Shown: in pieces, positions 1-8,220 of the stretch | Numbering within the stretch: the stretch's first letter is position 1 | Layout: each line of letters starts with the position of its first letter | Translations under genes and position numbers: made by a program | Notes under the pieces: generated by a model | Told to the model about the DNA's origin: nothing | The model's input: only the letters and a program-made list of their open reading frames with translations | Databases searched by the model: none | From: Burkholderia cepacia ATCC 25416 | Lineage (GTDB): Bacteria; Pseudomonadota; Gammaproteobacteria; Burkholderiales; Burkholderiaceae | NCBI RefSeq assembly: GCF_001411495.1 | Contig: NZ_CP012982.1 | Span: 3,344,191-3,408,190 of the forward strand | Reading direction: 5' to 3' | Length of the DNA: 64,000 nucleotides

Positions 1-176
1 TTCCGCACATGCGGCGCTCGATGGATGCGCACCGTGCCATCGTCGATGCACTCGAGCGACGCGACGGCGCGGGCGTGCGGGCCGGCATCGCGCTCGACAT
101 CGGCGGCGCCGCGCACGATCTCGCCGAGACGCTGCGGGCCGAACAGACACCGCGGACCGTGAACGCGAAACCGTAG
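1..176 (+). CDS. GntR-family regulator, C-terminal end (partial)
   Basis: The frame is open from the window edge to a TAG at 174-176 and encodes the last 57 residues of a protein. The segment MRRSMDAHRAIVDALERRDG followed by an amphipathic helix resembles the end of an FCD-type effector domain of GntR regulators, in which a His in an 'EH/AHRAI' motif helps bind a metal or carboxylate ligand. The DNA-binding domain lies outside the window. The next gene starts 73 bp downstream on the same strand, so this protein probably regulates the SDR/keto-acid cleavage genes. The family assignment rests on a short segment and is moderately secure. Confidence 0.6.
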   Translation, partial: PHMRRSMDAHRAIVDALERRDGAGVRAGIALDIGGAAHDLAETLRAEQTPRTVNAKP

Positions 177-249
177 CCGCCGCCCGCCTCGACCCGCCGA
201 ATCGCGATCGGCCGCAATCCGACTACACCAACGATGGAGACAACCCGGC

Positions 250-1056
250 ATGACAGCTTCCGACCTGCTGAAACCCTATGACGGCCTGCGCGTCCTCGTG
301 ACGGGCGGCGCGTCGGGCATCGGTCTCGAAATCGCCGACGCGTTCGCCGAATGCGGCGCGCGCGTGCACGTGTGCGACGCCTCGCAAGCCGCGATCGCGG
401 CGCTCGCCGACCGGCCGCCGCGCGCCGCGGCCGGCGCGATCAGCGCGACGCTGGCCGATGTATCCGACCCGGCCGCCGTCGAGCGCGTGTTCGCCGACGT
501 GTCGACCGGGCTCGGCGGCCTCGACGTGCTGGTCAACAACGCGGGTATCGCCGGCCCGACCGGCGGCATCGACGAAATCGACCCCGTGCAGTGGGAACAA
601 ACCGTCGCGATCAACCTGAACGCGCAATTCCAGTTCGCGCGCCGCGCGGTGCCGCTGCTGCGCGAGTCGAAACACGGCGGCGCGATCATTGCACTGTCGT
701 CGGTCGCCGGCCGGCTGGGCTATGCGTTCCGCACGCCGTATGCGGCCACCAAATGGGCGGTGGTCGGCCTCGTGAAGAGCCTCGCGATCGAACTCGGGCC
801 GCTCGGCATCCGCGTGAACGCGATCCAGCCCGGCATCGTGCGCGGCCCGCGGATGCGCCGCGTGATCGAGGCGCGCGCGCAGCAGCTCGGCATCGGCTAC
901 GACGACATGGAGAAGCGCTATCTCGAGAAGATCTCGCTGCGGCGCATGACCGATCCGGCCGAGATCGCCGCGACCGCGCTGTTCCTGTGCTCGCCGGGCG
1001 GGCATGGCATCACAGGGCAGGCGATCTCCGTCTGCGGCAACGTCGAAGTGCTCTGA
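250..1056 (+). CDS. SDR-family NAD(P)-dependent oxidoreductase
   Basis: A 268-residue classical short-chain dehydrogenase/reductase. Visible motifs are the Rossmann TGGASGIG at residues 18-25, NNAG at 96-99, the catalytic Ser around 150-151 and YAATK at 164-168. The C-terminal 'GITGQAISVCGN' tail is typical of 3-hydroxyacyl/3-oxoacyl reductase-like SDRs. ATG at 250 has a GGAG about 11 bases upstream. Stop is 35 bp before the beta-keto acid cleavage enzyme, so the two are probably co-transcribed. I infer that this enzyme oxidises a 3-hydroxy acid to the 3-keto acid that the next enzyme cleaves; the substrate cannot be read from sequence. Confidence 0.9.
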   Translation: MTASDLLKPYDGLRVLVTGGASGIGLEIADAFAECGARVHVCDASQAAIAALADRPPRAAAGAISATLADVSDPAAVERVFADVSTGLGGLDVLVNNAGIAGPTGGIDEIDPVQWEQTVAINLNAQFQFARRAVPLLRESKHGGAIIALSSVAGRLGYAFRTPYAATKWAVVGLVKSLAIELGPLGIRVNAIQPGIVRGPRMRRVIEARAQQLGIGYDDMEKRYLEKISLRRMTDPAEIAATALFLCSPGGHGITGQAISVCGNVEVL

Positions 1057-1091
1057 CGCGTCCTGCATCGTTCATCGAAAGGAATCCATCC

Positions 1092-2024
1092 GTGGCAAAC
1101 GCTCGTAAAGTCATCATCACCTGTGCGCCGACCGGCGCGATCCATACGCCGTCGATGTCGCCGTACCTGCCTGTCACACCGCACGAAATCGAAACGGCCG
1201 CGGTCGCGGCCGCACGGGCCGGCGCGGCGATCCTGCACCTGCACGCACGCAACCCGTCCGACGGCAAGCCGACACAGGATCCGGCCGTGTTCGCCGAATT
1301 CCTGCCTCGCATCAAGGCGCAGACCGACGCGGTGATCAACCTCACGTCGGGCGGCAGCCCGCACATGACGGTCGACGAACGGCTGCAGCCCGCGCTGCAT
1401 TTCCAGCCCGAGGTCGCGTCGTTGAACATGGGCTCGATGAACTTCGGGCTGTACCCGATGCTCGAGCGCTTCCGCGAGCTGAAGCATCCGTGGGAGCGCG
1501 AACATCTCGAGAAAAGCCGCGATCTCGTGTTCAAGAATACGTTCGCGGACATCGAGACGATCCTCACGCGCTGCGGCGCGAACGGCACGCGGTTCGAATT
1601 CGAGTGCTACGACATCTCGCATCTGTACAACCTCGCGCACTTCGTCGATCGCGGGCTCGCGAAACCGCCGTTCTTCGTGCAAAGCGTGTTCGGCCTGCTC
1701 GGCGGGATCGGCGCGCACCCGGAAGACCTGATGCACATGCGCCGGACGGCCGACCGCCTGTTCGGCAGCGATTACGTGTGGTCGATCCTCGGCGCGGGCC
1801 GCAACCAGATTCCGCTCGCGACGATCGGCGCCGCGCAAGGCGCGAACGTGCGCGTCGGGCTCGAGGATTCGCTGTGGATCGCGCCCGGCAAGCTCGCGGA
1901 ATCGAGCGCCGCGCAAGTCCTGAAAATGCGTCAGGTGCTCGAAGGCCTGTCGCTCGAGATCGCAACGCCGGCCGAGGCGCGCGCGATGCTCGCGCTCAAG
2001 GGCGGCGACGCCGTGAATTTCTGA
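1092..2024 (+). CDS. Beta-keto acid cleavage enzyme (BKACE, DUF849)
   Basis: A 310-residue protein of the 3-keto-5-aminohexanoate cleavage (Kce/BKACE) family, which condenses a beta-keto acid with acetyl-CoA to yield acetoacetate and a new CoA ester, using a divalent metal. The N-terminus VIITCAPTGAIHTPSMSPYLP and the metal-binding HLH at residues 49-51 are family hallmarks; GSMNFG and the C-terminal VRVGLED also fit. The start is GTG at 1092, placed after an AAAGGA about 9 bases upstream; the frame is open far upstream but that part is the antisense-like third frame of the SDR gene. The R group accepted by this member is unknown. The downstream MFS gene and the convergent AtoE-type gene suggest uptake of substrate or handling of acetoacetate. 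Confidence 0.9.
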   Translation: MANARKVIITCAPTGAIHTPSMSPYLPVTPHEIETAAVAAARAGAAILHLHARNPSDGKPTQDPAVFAEFLPRIKAQTDAVINLTSGGSPHMTVDERLQPALHFQPEVASLNMGSMNFGLYPMLERFRELKHPWEREHLEKSRDLVFKNTFADIETILTRCGANGTRFEFECYDISHLYNLAHFVDRGLAKPPFFVQSVFGLLGGIGAHPEDLMHMRRTADRLFGSDYVWSILGAGRNQIPLATIGAAQGANVRVGLEDSLWIAPGKLAESSAAQVLKMRQVLEGLSLEIATPAEARAMLALKGGDAVNF

Positions 2025-2252
2025 TCGCCGGGTCGCCCCCCGACACCCGCATCCGCATCCGCAAGCGCAGTGACAAGGCGCCGGCCCGAACCGGCCGGCG
2101 CCAGGACGCCCTTCATCGCCCCGCTCCGTTCGAGCGCCGCCGGCGCGGCTCCGTCGACTGCCCATCCGCTGCCTGCCGCGCAGCGGCATTTGCCGAACGC
2201 GGCGCGCCGTGCTTGCCGTGCGCGCCGGTTCGCCCTTACCGGAGTCGTCCGC

Positions 2253-3581
2253 ATGTCCACTCATCACGCTCAGGCCCTGTCGTCCACCGCGACCGACGCG
2301 AACGCGTCGCTGAACCGGCTGCTGTTCCGCAAACTCATGCCGCTGCTGATCGCCGCGTATGTGATCAGCTTTCTCGACCGCACCAACATCGCGTTCGCCA
2401 AACATTCGATGGGCGTCGATCTCGGCATCTCATCGGCCGCGTACGGGCTCGGCGCGGGGCTGTTCTTTCTCACCTACGCGCTCTTCGAGATCCCGAGCAA
2501 CCTGATCATGCATCGCGTCGGCGCGCGCTTCTGGATCACGCGGATCATGATCACGTGGGGCGCGCTGTCGATCGCGATGGCGTTCGTCCGCGGCGAGACA
2601 TCGTTCTACGTGATGCGCCTGCTGCTCGGCGTGGCCGAAGCCGGCCTGTTTCCCGGCGTGATGCTGTATCTGACGTACTGGTTCGGCCGGGAGGAGCGTG
2701 CACGCGCCACCGGCTATTTCCTGCTCGGCGTGTGCATTGCGAATATCGTCGGCGGGCCGCTGGCCGGTGCGCTGATCGAACTCGACGGCACGCTCGGTTT
2801 CCACGGCTGGCAATGGCTGTTCGTCGTCGAAGGCATTCCGGCGATCCTGCTCGCGTTCGTCGTGTGGACACGCTTGCCGGACCGTCCGAGCGCCGCGCCG
2901 TGGCTCGCCCCGGAAACCGGCCGCGCGCTCGAGCGCAAGCTGGCCGCCGAACAGGACGCGGGCGTCGCCGCGCACGGCGGCCACGCGTTCGGCGCCGCAT
3001 TGCGCGACCCGCAGATCTGGCTCGCGATCTTCGTGTACTTCTGCCACCAGTTGACCATCTACACGGTGATCTTCTTCCTGCCGGGGATCATCGGCGCGTC
3101 GGGACGTCTGTCGCCGGTCGCGGTCGGGTTGCTGACGTCGCTGCCCTGGCTCGCCGCCGCGCTCGGGGCCGGGACGCTGCCGCGCTTCGCACGCGAGTCG
3201 CGTCATTCGCGGCGGATGCTGTGCGCGGGGCTCGCGATCATGGCGGCCGGGATGGTCGGTGCCGCGCATGCGTCACCGTTGGCGGGCCTGCTCTGCGTAT
3301 GCGTGTCCGCGTCGATGTTCTTCGTCGTGCAGTCGATCGTGTTCACGTTTCCGGCGTCGCGGCTCGCCGGCAGTGCGCTGGCCGGCGGGCTCGGGCTCGT
3401 GAATACGTGCGGGCTGCTCGGCGGCTTCGTCGGGCCCACCGTCGTCGGCGCGATCGAACAGGCGACCGGCAATGCAAAGAACGGGCTGACGCTGCTGGCG
3501 GCCGCGCTCGTCGTCGCGGCATTCGCGAGCCTCGCGTTGCGTCACGGGCACGAGCGCGCCGACGTGCGGTCGCGCGGCTGA
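2253..3581 (+). CDS. MFS transporter, anion:cation symporter type
   Basis: A 442-residue, 12-TM major facilitator carrier. The first helix region 'AAYVISFLDRTNIAFAK' and the 'GLFFLTYALFEIPSNLI' helix are typical of the ACS family (tartrate, phthalate, 4-hydroxyphenylacetate and glucarate carriers), which import organic anions with protons. ATG 2253 follows a CGGAG about 9 bases upstream; the open frame extends further upstream but lacks another ribosome site. It follows the keto-acid cleavage gene by 228 bp and likely imports the substrate of that pathway. Exact ligand unknown. Confidence 0.88.
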   Translation: MSTHHAQALSSTATDANASLNRLLFRKLMPLLIAAYVISFLDRTNIAFAKHSMGVDLGISSAAYGLGAGLFFLTYALFEIPSNLIMHRVGARFWITRIMITWGALSIAMAFVRGETSFYVMRLLLGVAEAGLFPGVMLYLTYWFGREERARATGYFLLGVCIANIVGGPLAGALIELDGTLGFHGWQWLFVVEGIPAILLAFVVWTRLPDRPSAAPWLAPETGRALERKLAAEQDAGVAAHGGHAFGAALRDPQIWLAIFVYFCHQLTIYTVIFFLPGIIGASGRLSPVAVGLLTSLPWLAAALGAGTLPRFARESRHSRRMLCAGLAIMAAGMVGAAHASPLAGLLCVCVSASMFFVVQSIVFTFPASRLAGSALAGGLGLVNTCGLLGGFVGPTVVGAIEQATGNAKNGLTLLAAALVVAAFASLALRHGHERADVRSRG

Positions 3582-3603
3582 AAGGCAGTCTGGAACCAGA
3601 CCG

Positions 3604-3637
3604 GCGTGAGACGGGCTCCGCCCCGCCCGCCTCACGC
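3604..3637. terminator. Bidirectional hairpin between convergent genes
   Basis: GCGTGAG at 3604-3610 pairs with CTCACGC at 3631-3637, and CGGGC at 3612-3616 pairs with GCCCG at 3625-3629 around one A/C mismatch and an 8-base loop. It sits exactly between the stops of two convergent genes (3581 and 3640). No T-run follows, so termination may need Rho. Confidence 0.55.
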
Positions 3638-3639
3638 GG

Positions 3640-4962
3640 TCAGAACAGATACATCCCCGCGACGAACACGACGCCCGAGAACAGCAGCGTCGTCACGCAG
3701 TACCCCATGATGTCGCGCACCCCGAGCCCGGCAATCGCCAGCGCGGGCAGCGCCCAGAACGGCTGCGCCATGTTGGTCCAGGCCTCGCCGTACGCGATCG
3801 CCATCGCCGCCTTGCCGAGATCGGCACCGAGCGCCTGAGCCGCCGGCATCACGAACGGGCCCTGCACGACCCAGTGGCCGCCGCCCGACGGCACCGCGAA
3901 ATTGATCACGGCGGAACTCAGGAACGCGAGCAGCGGGAACGTATGCACGTTCGCGATATCGACGAACCACTTCGTGATCACGCCCGCGAGCCCCGAATGA
4001 TCCATCAGCGCCTGGATGCCGGCGTAGAACGGGAACTGGATCATGATCCCCGACGCGCCGCGCGCCGCGCCGGCCACCGCGCGCGCATAGGCCATCGGCG
4101 TACGGTGCAGCAGGATGCCGGCCGCGAGGAACGCGAGGTTCACGGTGTCGATGTCGAGTGCGAAGCCCTTCTGCACGAACTTCAGCACGAGGAACGCCGC
4201 ACACAGCGCCGCGACGAACACCGACAACGCACGGCTCTCCTCCATCCGCTCCGCGAACGTCGCGTCGGGCCCGAGCTGGCGCTCGACGCTCGGCGGTTCG
4301 GCCAGCAGCGCCGGATCGACGCTGACCACGTCGCCCGGCTTCGGCATCATCAGGCGCGCGAGGAACGGCAGCATCACGATCAGGCCGATCGTGATGAACG
4401 CGTTGTAGCCGGTGAAGATCGTCTGCGACACGGGAATCAGCCCGATGGTCTTTTCCATCGGGTTGCCCTTCGTGGCCGCGACGAGCGGGACCGAACCCGA
4501 CAATCCGCCGTGCCAGCTCAGGAAGCCCATGTACGCGGACGCGACGAGCAGCCGGTAATCGCTGCCGGCCACGCGACGCGCCACTTCGCGCGCGAGCATC
4601 GCGCCGAGCACGAGGCCGAAGCCCCAGTTGATCGCGCACGCGAGCGCGCCGACGAACGCGACGAGCATCACGCCCTGCCCCGGCGTGCGCGCGGTGCTCG
4701 CGAGCGCGACGAGCATGCGCTTCACGGGCGGCGAACTCGCGAGTGCGTGACCGGTGACGAGAATCATCACCATCTGCATCGAGAACGCGAGCAGGTTCCA
4801 GAAACCCGAACCCCACATCGTCGTGAGTTGGGCGGGCGTATTGGGTGTGAGGCCGAACGCGAGCGCGAACGTGACGATCGTCAGCAGGATCGCGAAAATC
4901 AACGGGTCGGGCAACACGCGGTGAACCACCTGCGTGAAAAAGCGGGAAATGCGCTGGATCAA
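3640..4962 (-). CDS. AtoE-type short-chain fatty acid transporter
   Basis: A 440-residue polytopic membrane protein of the AtoE/TIGR00366 family, which moves short-chain fatty acids such as butyrate or acetoacetate. Diagnostic stretches are 'MGFLSWHGGLSGSVPL' and 'NFAVPSGGGHWVVQGPF', both conserved in AtoE. The start codon is TTG at 4962, chosen because GAGGAG lies about six bases upstream, an excellent ribosome site. It converges on the beta-keto acid cleavage gene cluster, whose chemistry releases acetoacetate, so it may export or recapture that product. This link is inference from context. Confidence 0.85.
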   Translation of the reverse strand: MIQRISRFFTQVVHRVLPDPLIFAILLTIVTFALAFGLTPNTPAQLTTMWGSGFWNLLAFSMQMVMILVTGHALASSPPVKRMLVALASTARTPGQGVMLVAFVGALACAINWGFGLVLGAMLAREVARRVAGSDYRLLVASAYMGFLSWHGGLSGSVPLVAATKGNPMEKTIGLIPVSQTIFTGYNAFITIGLIVMLPFLARLMMPKPGDVVSVDPALLAEPPSVERQLGPDATFAERMEESRALSVFVAALCAAFLVLKFVQKGFALDIDTVNLAFLAAGILLHRTPMAYARAVAGAARGASGIMIQFPFYAGIQALMDHSGLAGVITKWFVDIANVHTFPLLAFLSSAVINFAVPSGGGHWVVQGPFVMPAAQALGADLGKAAMAIAYGEAWTNMAQPFWALPALAIAGLGVRDIMGYCVTTLLFSGVVFVAGMYLF

Positions 4963-5168
4963 CTTGAGCTCCTCGTTTCCTGATAGGGACGTCCGCGCGT
5001 GTCGTTGTGGGTGGATGCGCGGAAACGCGCGGATTCTTGCATAGAACCGGCGGACGCGCTTTGGTATGCGGGGGGCCGCGATCGCGCGGTCGTATCGACA
5101 GGAAAACGGGGATAAATGACAGGCAGCCCTTACGTCGCTTCGCAGCCTCGATCAACGCACTGCGTTCG

Positions 5169-5516
5169 TCACGCCTCCCAGCGCCCGCGCTCCATCGCCT
5201 CGACCATCATGCCGAGTGTGAGCGACCGGCCGCCCAGGATTTCGCGCGCCTTGTTGCTGAATGGCGATCTGACGACCGTGGCAAGGAACGAACCGATGCC
5301 GAGCTTCGCCGACGGGTAGTAATCGTGGATGTCGAACATGGACAAGTCGACGTCAAACGTCACGGCCCATCGCCGGACGAACGCATCGATGTGCTCCGGC
5401 TCCATGTCGAGATCGTGATGGAGATCCGTGTCCCGCGTGAGCTCGATCCGACCGACTGGCAGCTTGCCGATATCGGTCGCAATGAACGCTTCGAGGTTTT
5501 TCCAGGCGTCAGCCAT
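5169..5516 (-). CDS. DUF1493-family acyl-carrier-like protein
   Basis: A 115-residue acidic protein that fits DUF1493, a family with an acyl-carrier-protein-like helical fold. The segment DLHHDLDMEPEHIDAF (residues about 29-44) aligns by eye with the 'DLGADSLD' helix of ACP, but the phosphopantetheine Ser is absent (Met/Glu in its place), so it cannot carry a prosthetic group at the usual site. It overlaps the upstream membrane-protein gene by 8 bp, implying translational coupling. Base composition here is clearly lower in GC than the surroundings, suggesting acquisition by transfer. Function unknown. Confidence 0.7.
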   Translation of the reverse strand: MADAWKNLEAFIATDIGKLPVGRIELTRDTDLHHDLDMEPEHIDAFVRRWAVTFDVDLSMFDIHDYYPSAKLGIGSFLATVVRSPFSNKAREILGGRSLTLGMMVEAMERGRWEA

Positions 5517-5946
5517 ACAAACGATCCTCGGGCTTCACGATGCTGTTGTACGTGCCGATCGTGCGATGAGTGATCAGCGAGATATCCGTTGCCAGGAGGA
5601 CCCAACCTGCTCCTGGAATGGCGCGCCCGACAAAAGCGCCGATATTCCGCGTGAACTTGATCCGCAACATGACAAGACTCGTGAACGACGTAACGGTTGG
5701 CAAAATCCGATGCTTCAGTTCGTACGGCAGCAAGCGACGAGAAACCACCGACGCGATCGAGGTGCCCTTGACGGCGTTTGCGAACTTGCCGCGCGTGCGG
5801 ATAAAGCGCTGGCCCAGCAACACCATCGCGATACCGATCGCGTCATCTACACCCGCCGCCTTGCCAGTCTCTTCGATGAAGATCAGGAAAAGCAACGCTT
5901 CGCGGCTCAAGCCGTCATGAACGCCGTACTTGTACGAATTCGACAT
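5509..5946 (-). CDS. Small membrane protein, partner of DUF1493 gene
   Basis: A 145-residue protein with hydrophobic stretches near residues 17-25, 37-47 and 115-126, separated by basic segments such as VVSRRLLPYELKHR. From memory it resembles the poorly characterised 'STM2901-like' proteins found beside DUF1493 genes in enterobacteria; I could not verify this. ATG at 5946 is clear but no strong ribosome site is visible. The stop lies inside the start of the DUF1493 gene (8-bp overlap), so the two are one transcription unit. The region is poorer in GC and uses rarer codons (AAA, TAC/TAT, ATT) than neighbours. Function unknown. Confidence 0.6.
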   Translation of the reverse strand: MSNSYKYGVHDGLSREALLFLIFIEETGKAAGVDDAIGIAMVLLGQRFIRTRGKFANAVKGTSIASVVSRRLLPYELKHRILPTVTSFTSLVMLRIKFTRNIGAFVGRAIPGAGWVLLATDISLITHRTIGTYNSIVKPEDRLYG

Positions 5947-6206
5947 TTTCCCTCAGATCGTTTGAATTTGAATGAGCGGAAAACGCTATCGTGAATGACT
6001 CGGGAAGGACAACCGACCCAGGGAAGCAATGACTGTTGCACGCGTGCATCCGGGCGCAGGTGATCGACGGGATGCCGTTCCTCTAAAGCGGCCCCACGCT
6101 TGGCGCCTCCGATCGTATCGGCTTCATCGTCCTGCGTGGATCACCGCGGCAACAGCTTGCTTCGGAACGGATACAAATCGTCAACTTTCGGTGATTTGTT
6201 GGCGAC
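5947..6206. other. Intergenic region without recognisable gene
   Basis: About 260 bp upstream of the small membrane protein and downstream of the ClC gene. Lower GC than the flanks. It should contain the promoter of the DUF1493 pair (minus strand). I find no convincing coding frame or RNA gene. Confidence 0.5.
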
Positions 6207-6229
6207 AAAAAAGGCAAACGTCGTTCGCC
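6207..6229 (-). terminator. Rho-independent terminator of ClC gene
   Basis: On the minus strand GGCGAAC (6229-6223) pairs with GTTTGCC (6219-6213), with one G-T wobble and a 3-base loop, followed by six T (6212-6207). It lies 20 bp past the stop of the ClC gene. Confidence 0.75.
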
Positions 6230-6248
6230 TCCTGGCTGCATGTGCGCA

Positions 6249-7583
6249 TTAACGCATCGCCACCGCACGCTCGTTGACCACCTCCATCGCCTTCGCCCGC
6301 CCCTCACTCCACCGTTGCGCCACCCGATACGCGACGAGCGATCCGGCCACGGCAAGCAGCATCGGCACGAGACTGTCGTGATCCGCGCGCGTGAACTCGA
6401 GCAGCAGCAAGACCGCCGTGATCGGCATCTGCATCGACGCGGCGAGAAACGCGGTCGCGCCGACGAGCGCGCAAGCGCCGATCGACGCACCCGGCCACAC
6501 GAGGCTCCACAGCCCGCCGAGCACGACGCCGAGCAGCGCACCGTTCGCGAGGCCCGGTGTCAGCAGGCCGCCTTCCGCGCCGGCCCGCAGGCTGCCGGCC
6601 TCGATCAGCACCTTCAGCACGAGCAGCGCGGCGGCGAGGCCGATCGTCAGCGTGCCGTCGAAACCCAGCGACGCCGGGCCCTTGCCGTTGCCGAGCAGTT
6701 GCGGAAACCGCATCGCGAGCACGCCGATCACCGCGAAGTTGATCAGCGCGAGCACGGGCAGCCGCCCGTCTTTCGGCGCGTTCGCCCGGGCGCGCGTCGT
6801 GAGCCGCACGAAGCCGTATGCGGCGAAGCCGAACAGCGGCCCGCAGACGATCGACCATGCCACCAGCGGCGTGCTCAGCACGAACGGCGGCACCGTGTAC
6901 TGGTGTTCGTTGCCGAGGCCGATCCACGCGACGGCCGCCGCGATAGCCGACGTCGCGACCGCCACGACCAGCGCACGCAGTTCGAACGTGCCGAGCAGCA
7001 CTTCGAGCACGAAGATCGCGCCGCCGAGCGGCACGTTATAGACGGCCGCGAGGCCCGCGCCCGCACCGCACGCGACCATCAGCCGGCAATCGTCGGGGGT
7101 GAGCCCCGCACGATGCGCAAGCTGCCCCGCCAGCAGCGATCCGATCTCGCGCGGGGCGACTTCGCGGCCGAGCGGCGAGCCGAGCGCGACGGTGACGATC
7201 TGCAGCAGCGCGTGAATCGTCGTGCTGACGACCGGCATCCGCGGATCGGCCGCGCGCACCGCGCGGCGGATGCTGATGAGCGGTCGGCCAAACCGGTACA
7301 GCGCCCACCAGCCGCCGCCGGCGACGATCCCGCAGACGATCAGCACCGCGAGCCGGCGCAGCGGATCGGCGCCGGTCACGCCGGTGAGGAAACTCTCGGT
7401 GCCGATCACGTGCGCGACGCTGTAGCCGAACGCGACGTGCTGGATCGCATGCAGCAGCAGCGCGAGCAGCATGCCGCCGAGGCCAGCGCCGACGCCGGTC
7501 AGGATCGTGACGACGGCCATGCGCGCGAACGGGGTGGCGGCCGGCGAAGGGAATGCGGGGGCGGACGGGAGATCGGGGCGCAT
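6249..7583 (-). CDS. ClC-family chloride channel/antiporter
   Basis: A 444-residue multi-TM protein of the ClC family of Cl- channels and Cl-/H+ exchangers. Recognisable filter motifs are GSPLGREVAPREIG (the GxGxE-like 'GREGP' region, here GREVA), 'ACGAGAGLAAVYNVPLGG' and 'GAEGGLLTPGLANGA'. The GREGP motif is altered to GREVA, but the Glu of the gating position is kept. I set the start at ATG 7583 (MRPDLPSAP); the frame stays open upstream with ATGs at 7664 and 7694, and none has a good ribosome site, so the start is uncertain. C-terminal CBS domains are absent, as in compact bacterial members. Confidence 0.88.
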   Translation of the reverse strand: MRPDLPSAPAFPSPAATPFARMAVVTILTGVGAGLGGMLLALLLHAIQHVAFGYSVAHVIGTESFLTGVTGADPLRRLAVLIVCGIVAGGGWWALYRFGRPLISIRRAVRAADPRMPVVSTTIHALLQIVTVALGSPLGREVAPREIGSLLAGQLAHRAGLTPDDCRLMVACGAGAGLAAVYNVPLGGAIFVLEVLLGTFELRALVVAVATSAIAAAVAWIGLGNEHQYTVPPFVLSTPLVAWSIVCGPLFGFAAYGFVRLTTRARANAPKDGRLPVLALINFAVIGVLAMRFPQLLGNGKGPASLGFDGTLTIGLAAALLVLKVLIEAGSLRAGAEGGLLTPGLANGALLGVVLGGLWSLVWPGASIGACALVGATAFLAASMQMPITAVLLLLEFTRADHDSLVPMLLAVAGSLVAYRVAQRWSEGRAKAMEVVNERAVAMR

Positions 7584-8152
7584 GGGGTTCGCGAATGGGA
7601 TCGAAAAAGACGGCGCGCCACTCGCGCCGTCGTCAGGACCGCATCGTAGGCCGGCGACAATCATGAGACAAACGTATTTTTCGAATCGACTCATGCATTC
7701 GATGAATACATGAAGACCGGCGGGTCGAGGCAGCCCGAAGTTCACCGTCCGCTTCAACCCGGATACCGGATATGCGTTCCGGTTCACGCCGCAGGATCGC
7801 CTTCCCGTTGCGGCGTATTCGTGAAAACGGCCGAGTGCTTCGAGTCGGCAGGTCGCGCGATCCGGTTGACGAGCCTGGAATGTGTGCACGCGCCCGCCTT
7901 TGAACGCGAGTGATGCCGGTCGCGAGCGTGGATGCAGGCGAGCCATTCTCCGCGCGCCAGTCGCACCGACCCACCGCCGCGCCACGCCCCGCTCATGTTG
8001 CACCGACGCTACAGCACGCCCGCGACGGACACATACCGCCCGCGTGCGACCGTGCAAAAACCACCACCGTCACGCGCGCACCGCGCGTCGTGTCAGTTTT
8101 GTGAACGACTCTTGCCTGATCCGGAAAGGTGCGCTCGCGGCCCCCGGCGGCC
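7584..8152. other. Intergenic region between ClC gene and porin
   Basis: About 570 bp with no gene I can support; short open frames here lack ribosome sites and family resemblance. It must hold the ClC promoter (minus strand) and upstream control of the porin. The part around 7660-7700 is notably AT-richer. Confidence 0.5.
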
Positions 8153-8178
8153 TTGCGCGCGGGTTGCGTTCCTATACT
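8153..8178 (+). promoter_or_regulatory. Possible porin promoter
   Basis: TATACT at 8173-8178 is a near-perfect -10 box 43 bp before the porin start. The only -35-like element is TTGCGC at 8153-8158 with a short 14-bp spacer, so the promoter may depend on an activator. Confidence 0.45.
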
Positions 8179-8220
8179 TGCGCCGAACTTTCGTTCCCCT
8201 TCCACACGCAGGAGCCTCAC

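Noticed and set aside
6240..7649. Long open frames opposite real genes, such as plus strand across the ClC gene
   Set aside because: Composed of Arg/Ala/Asp/Glu-rich sequence typical of antisense frames in GC-rich DNA; no ribosome site or family match.
7710..7913. Possible small gene upstream of the porin
   Set aside because: No ribosome site, no recognisable motif and composition like non-coding DNA.
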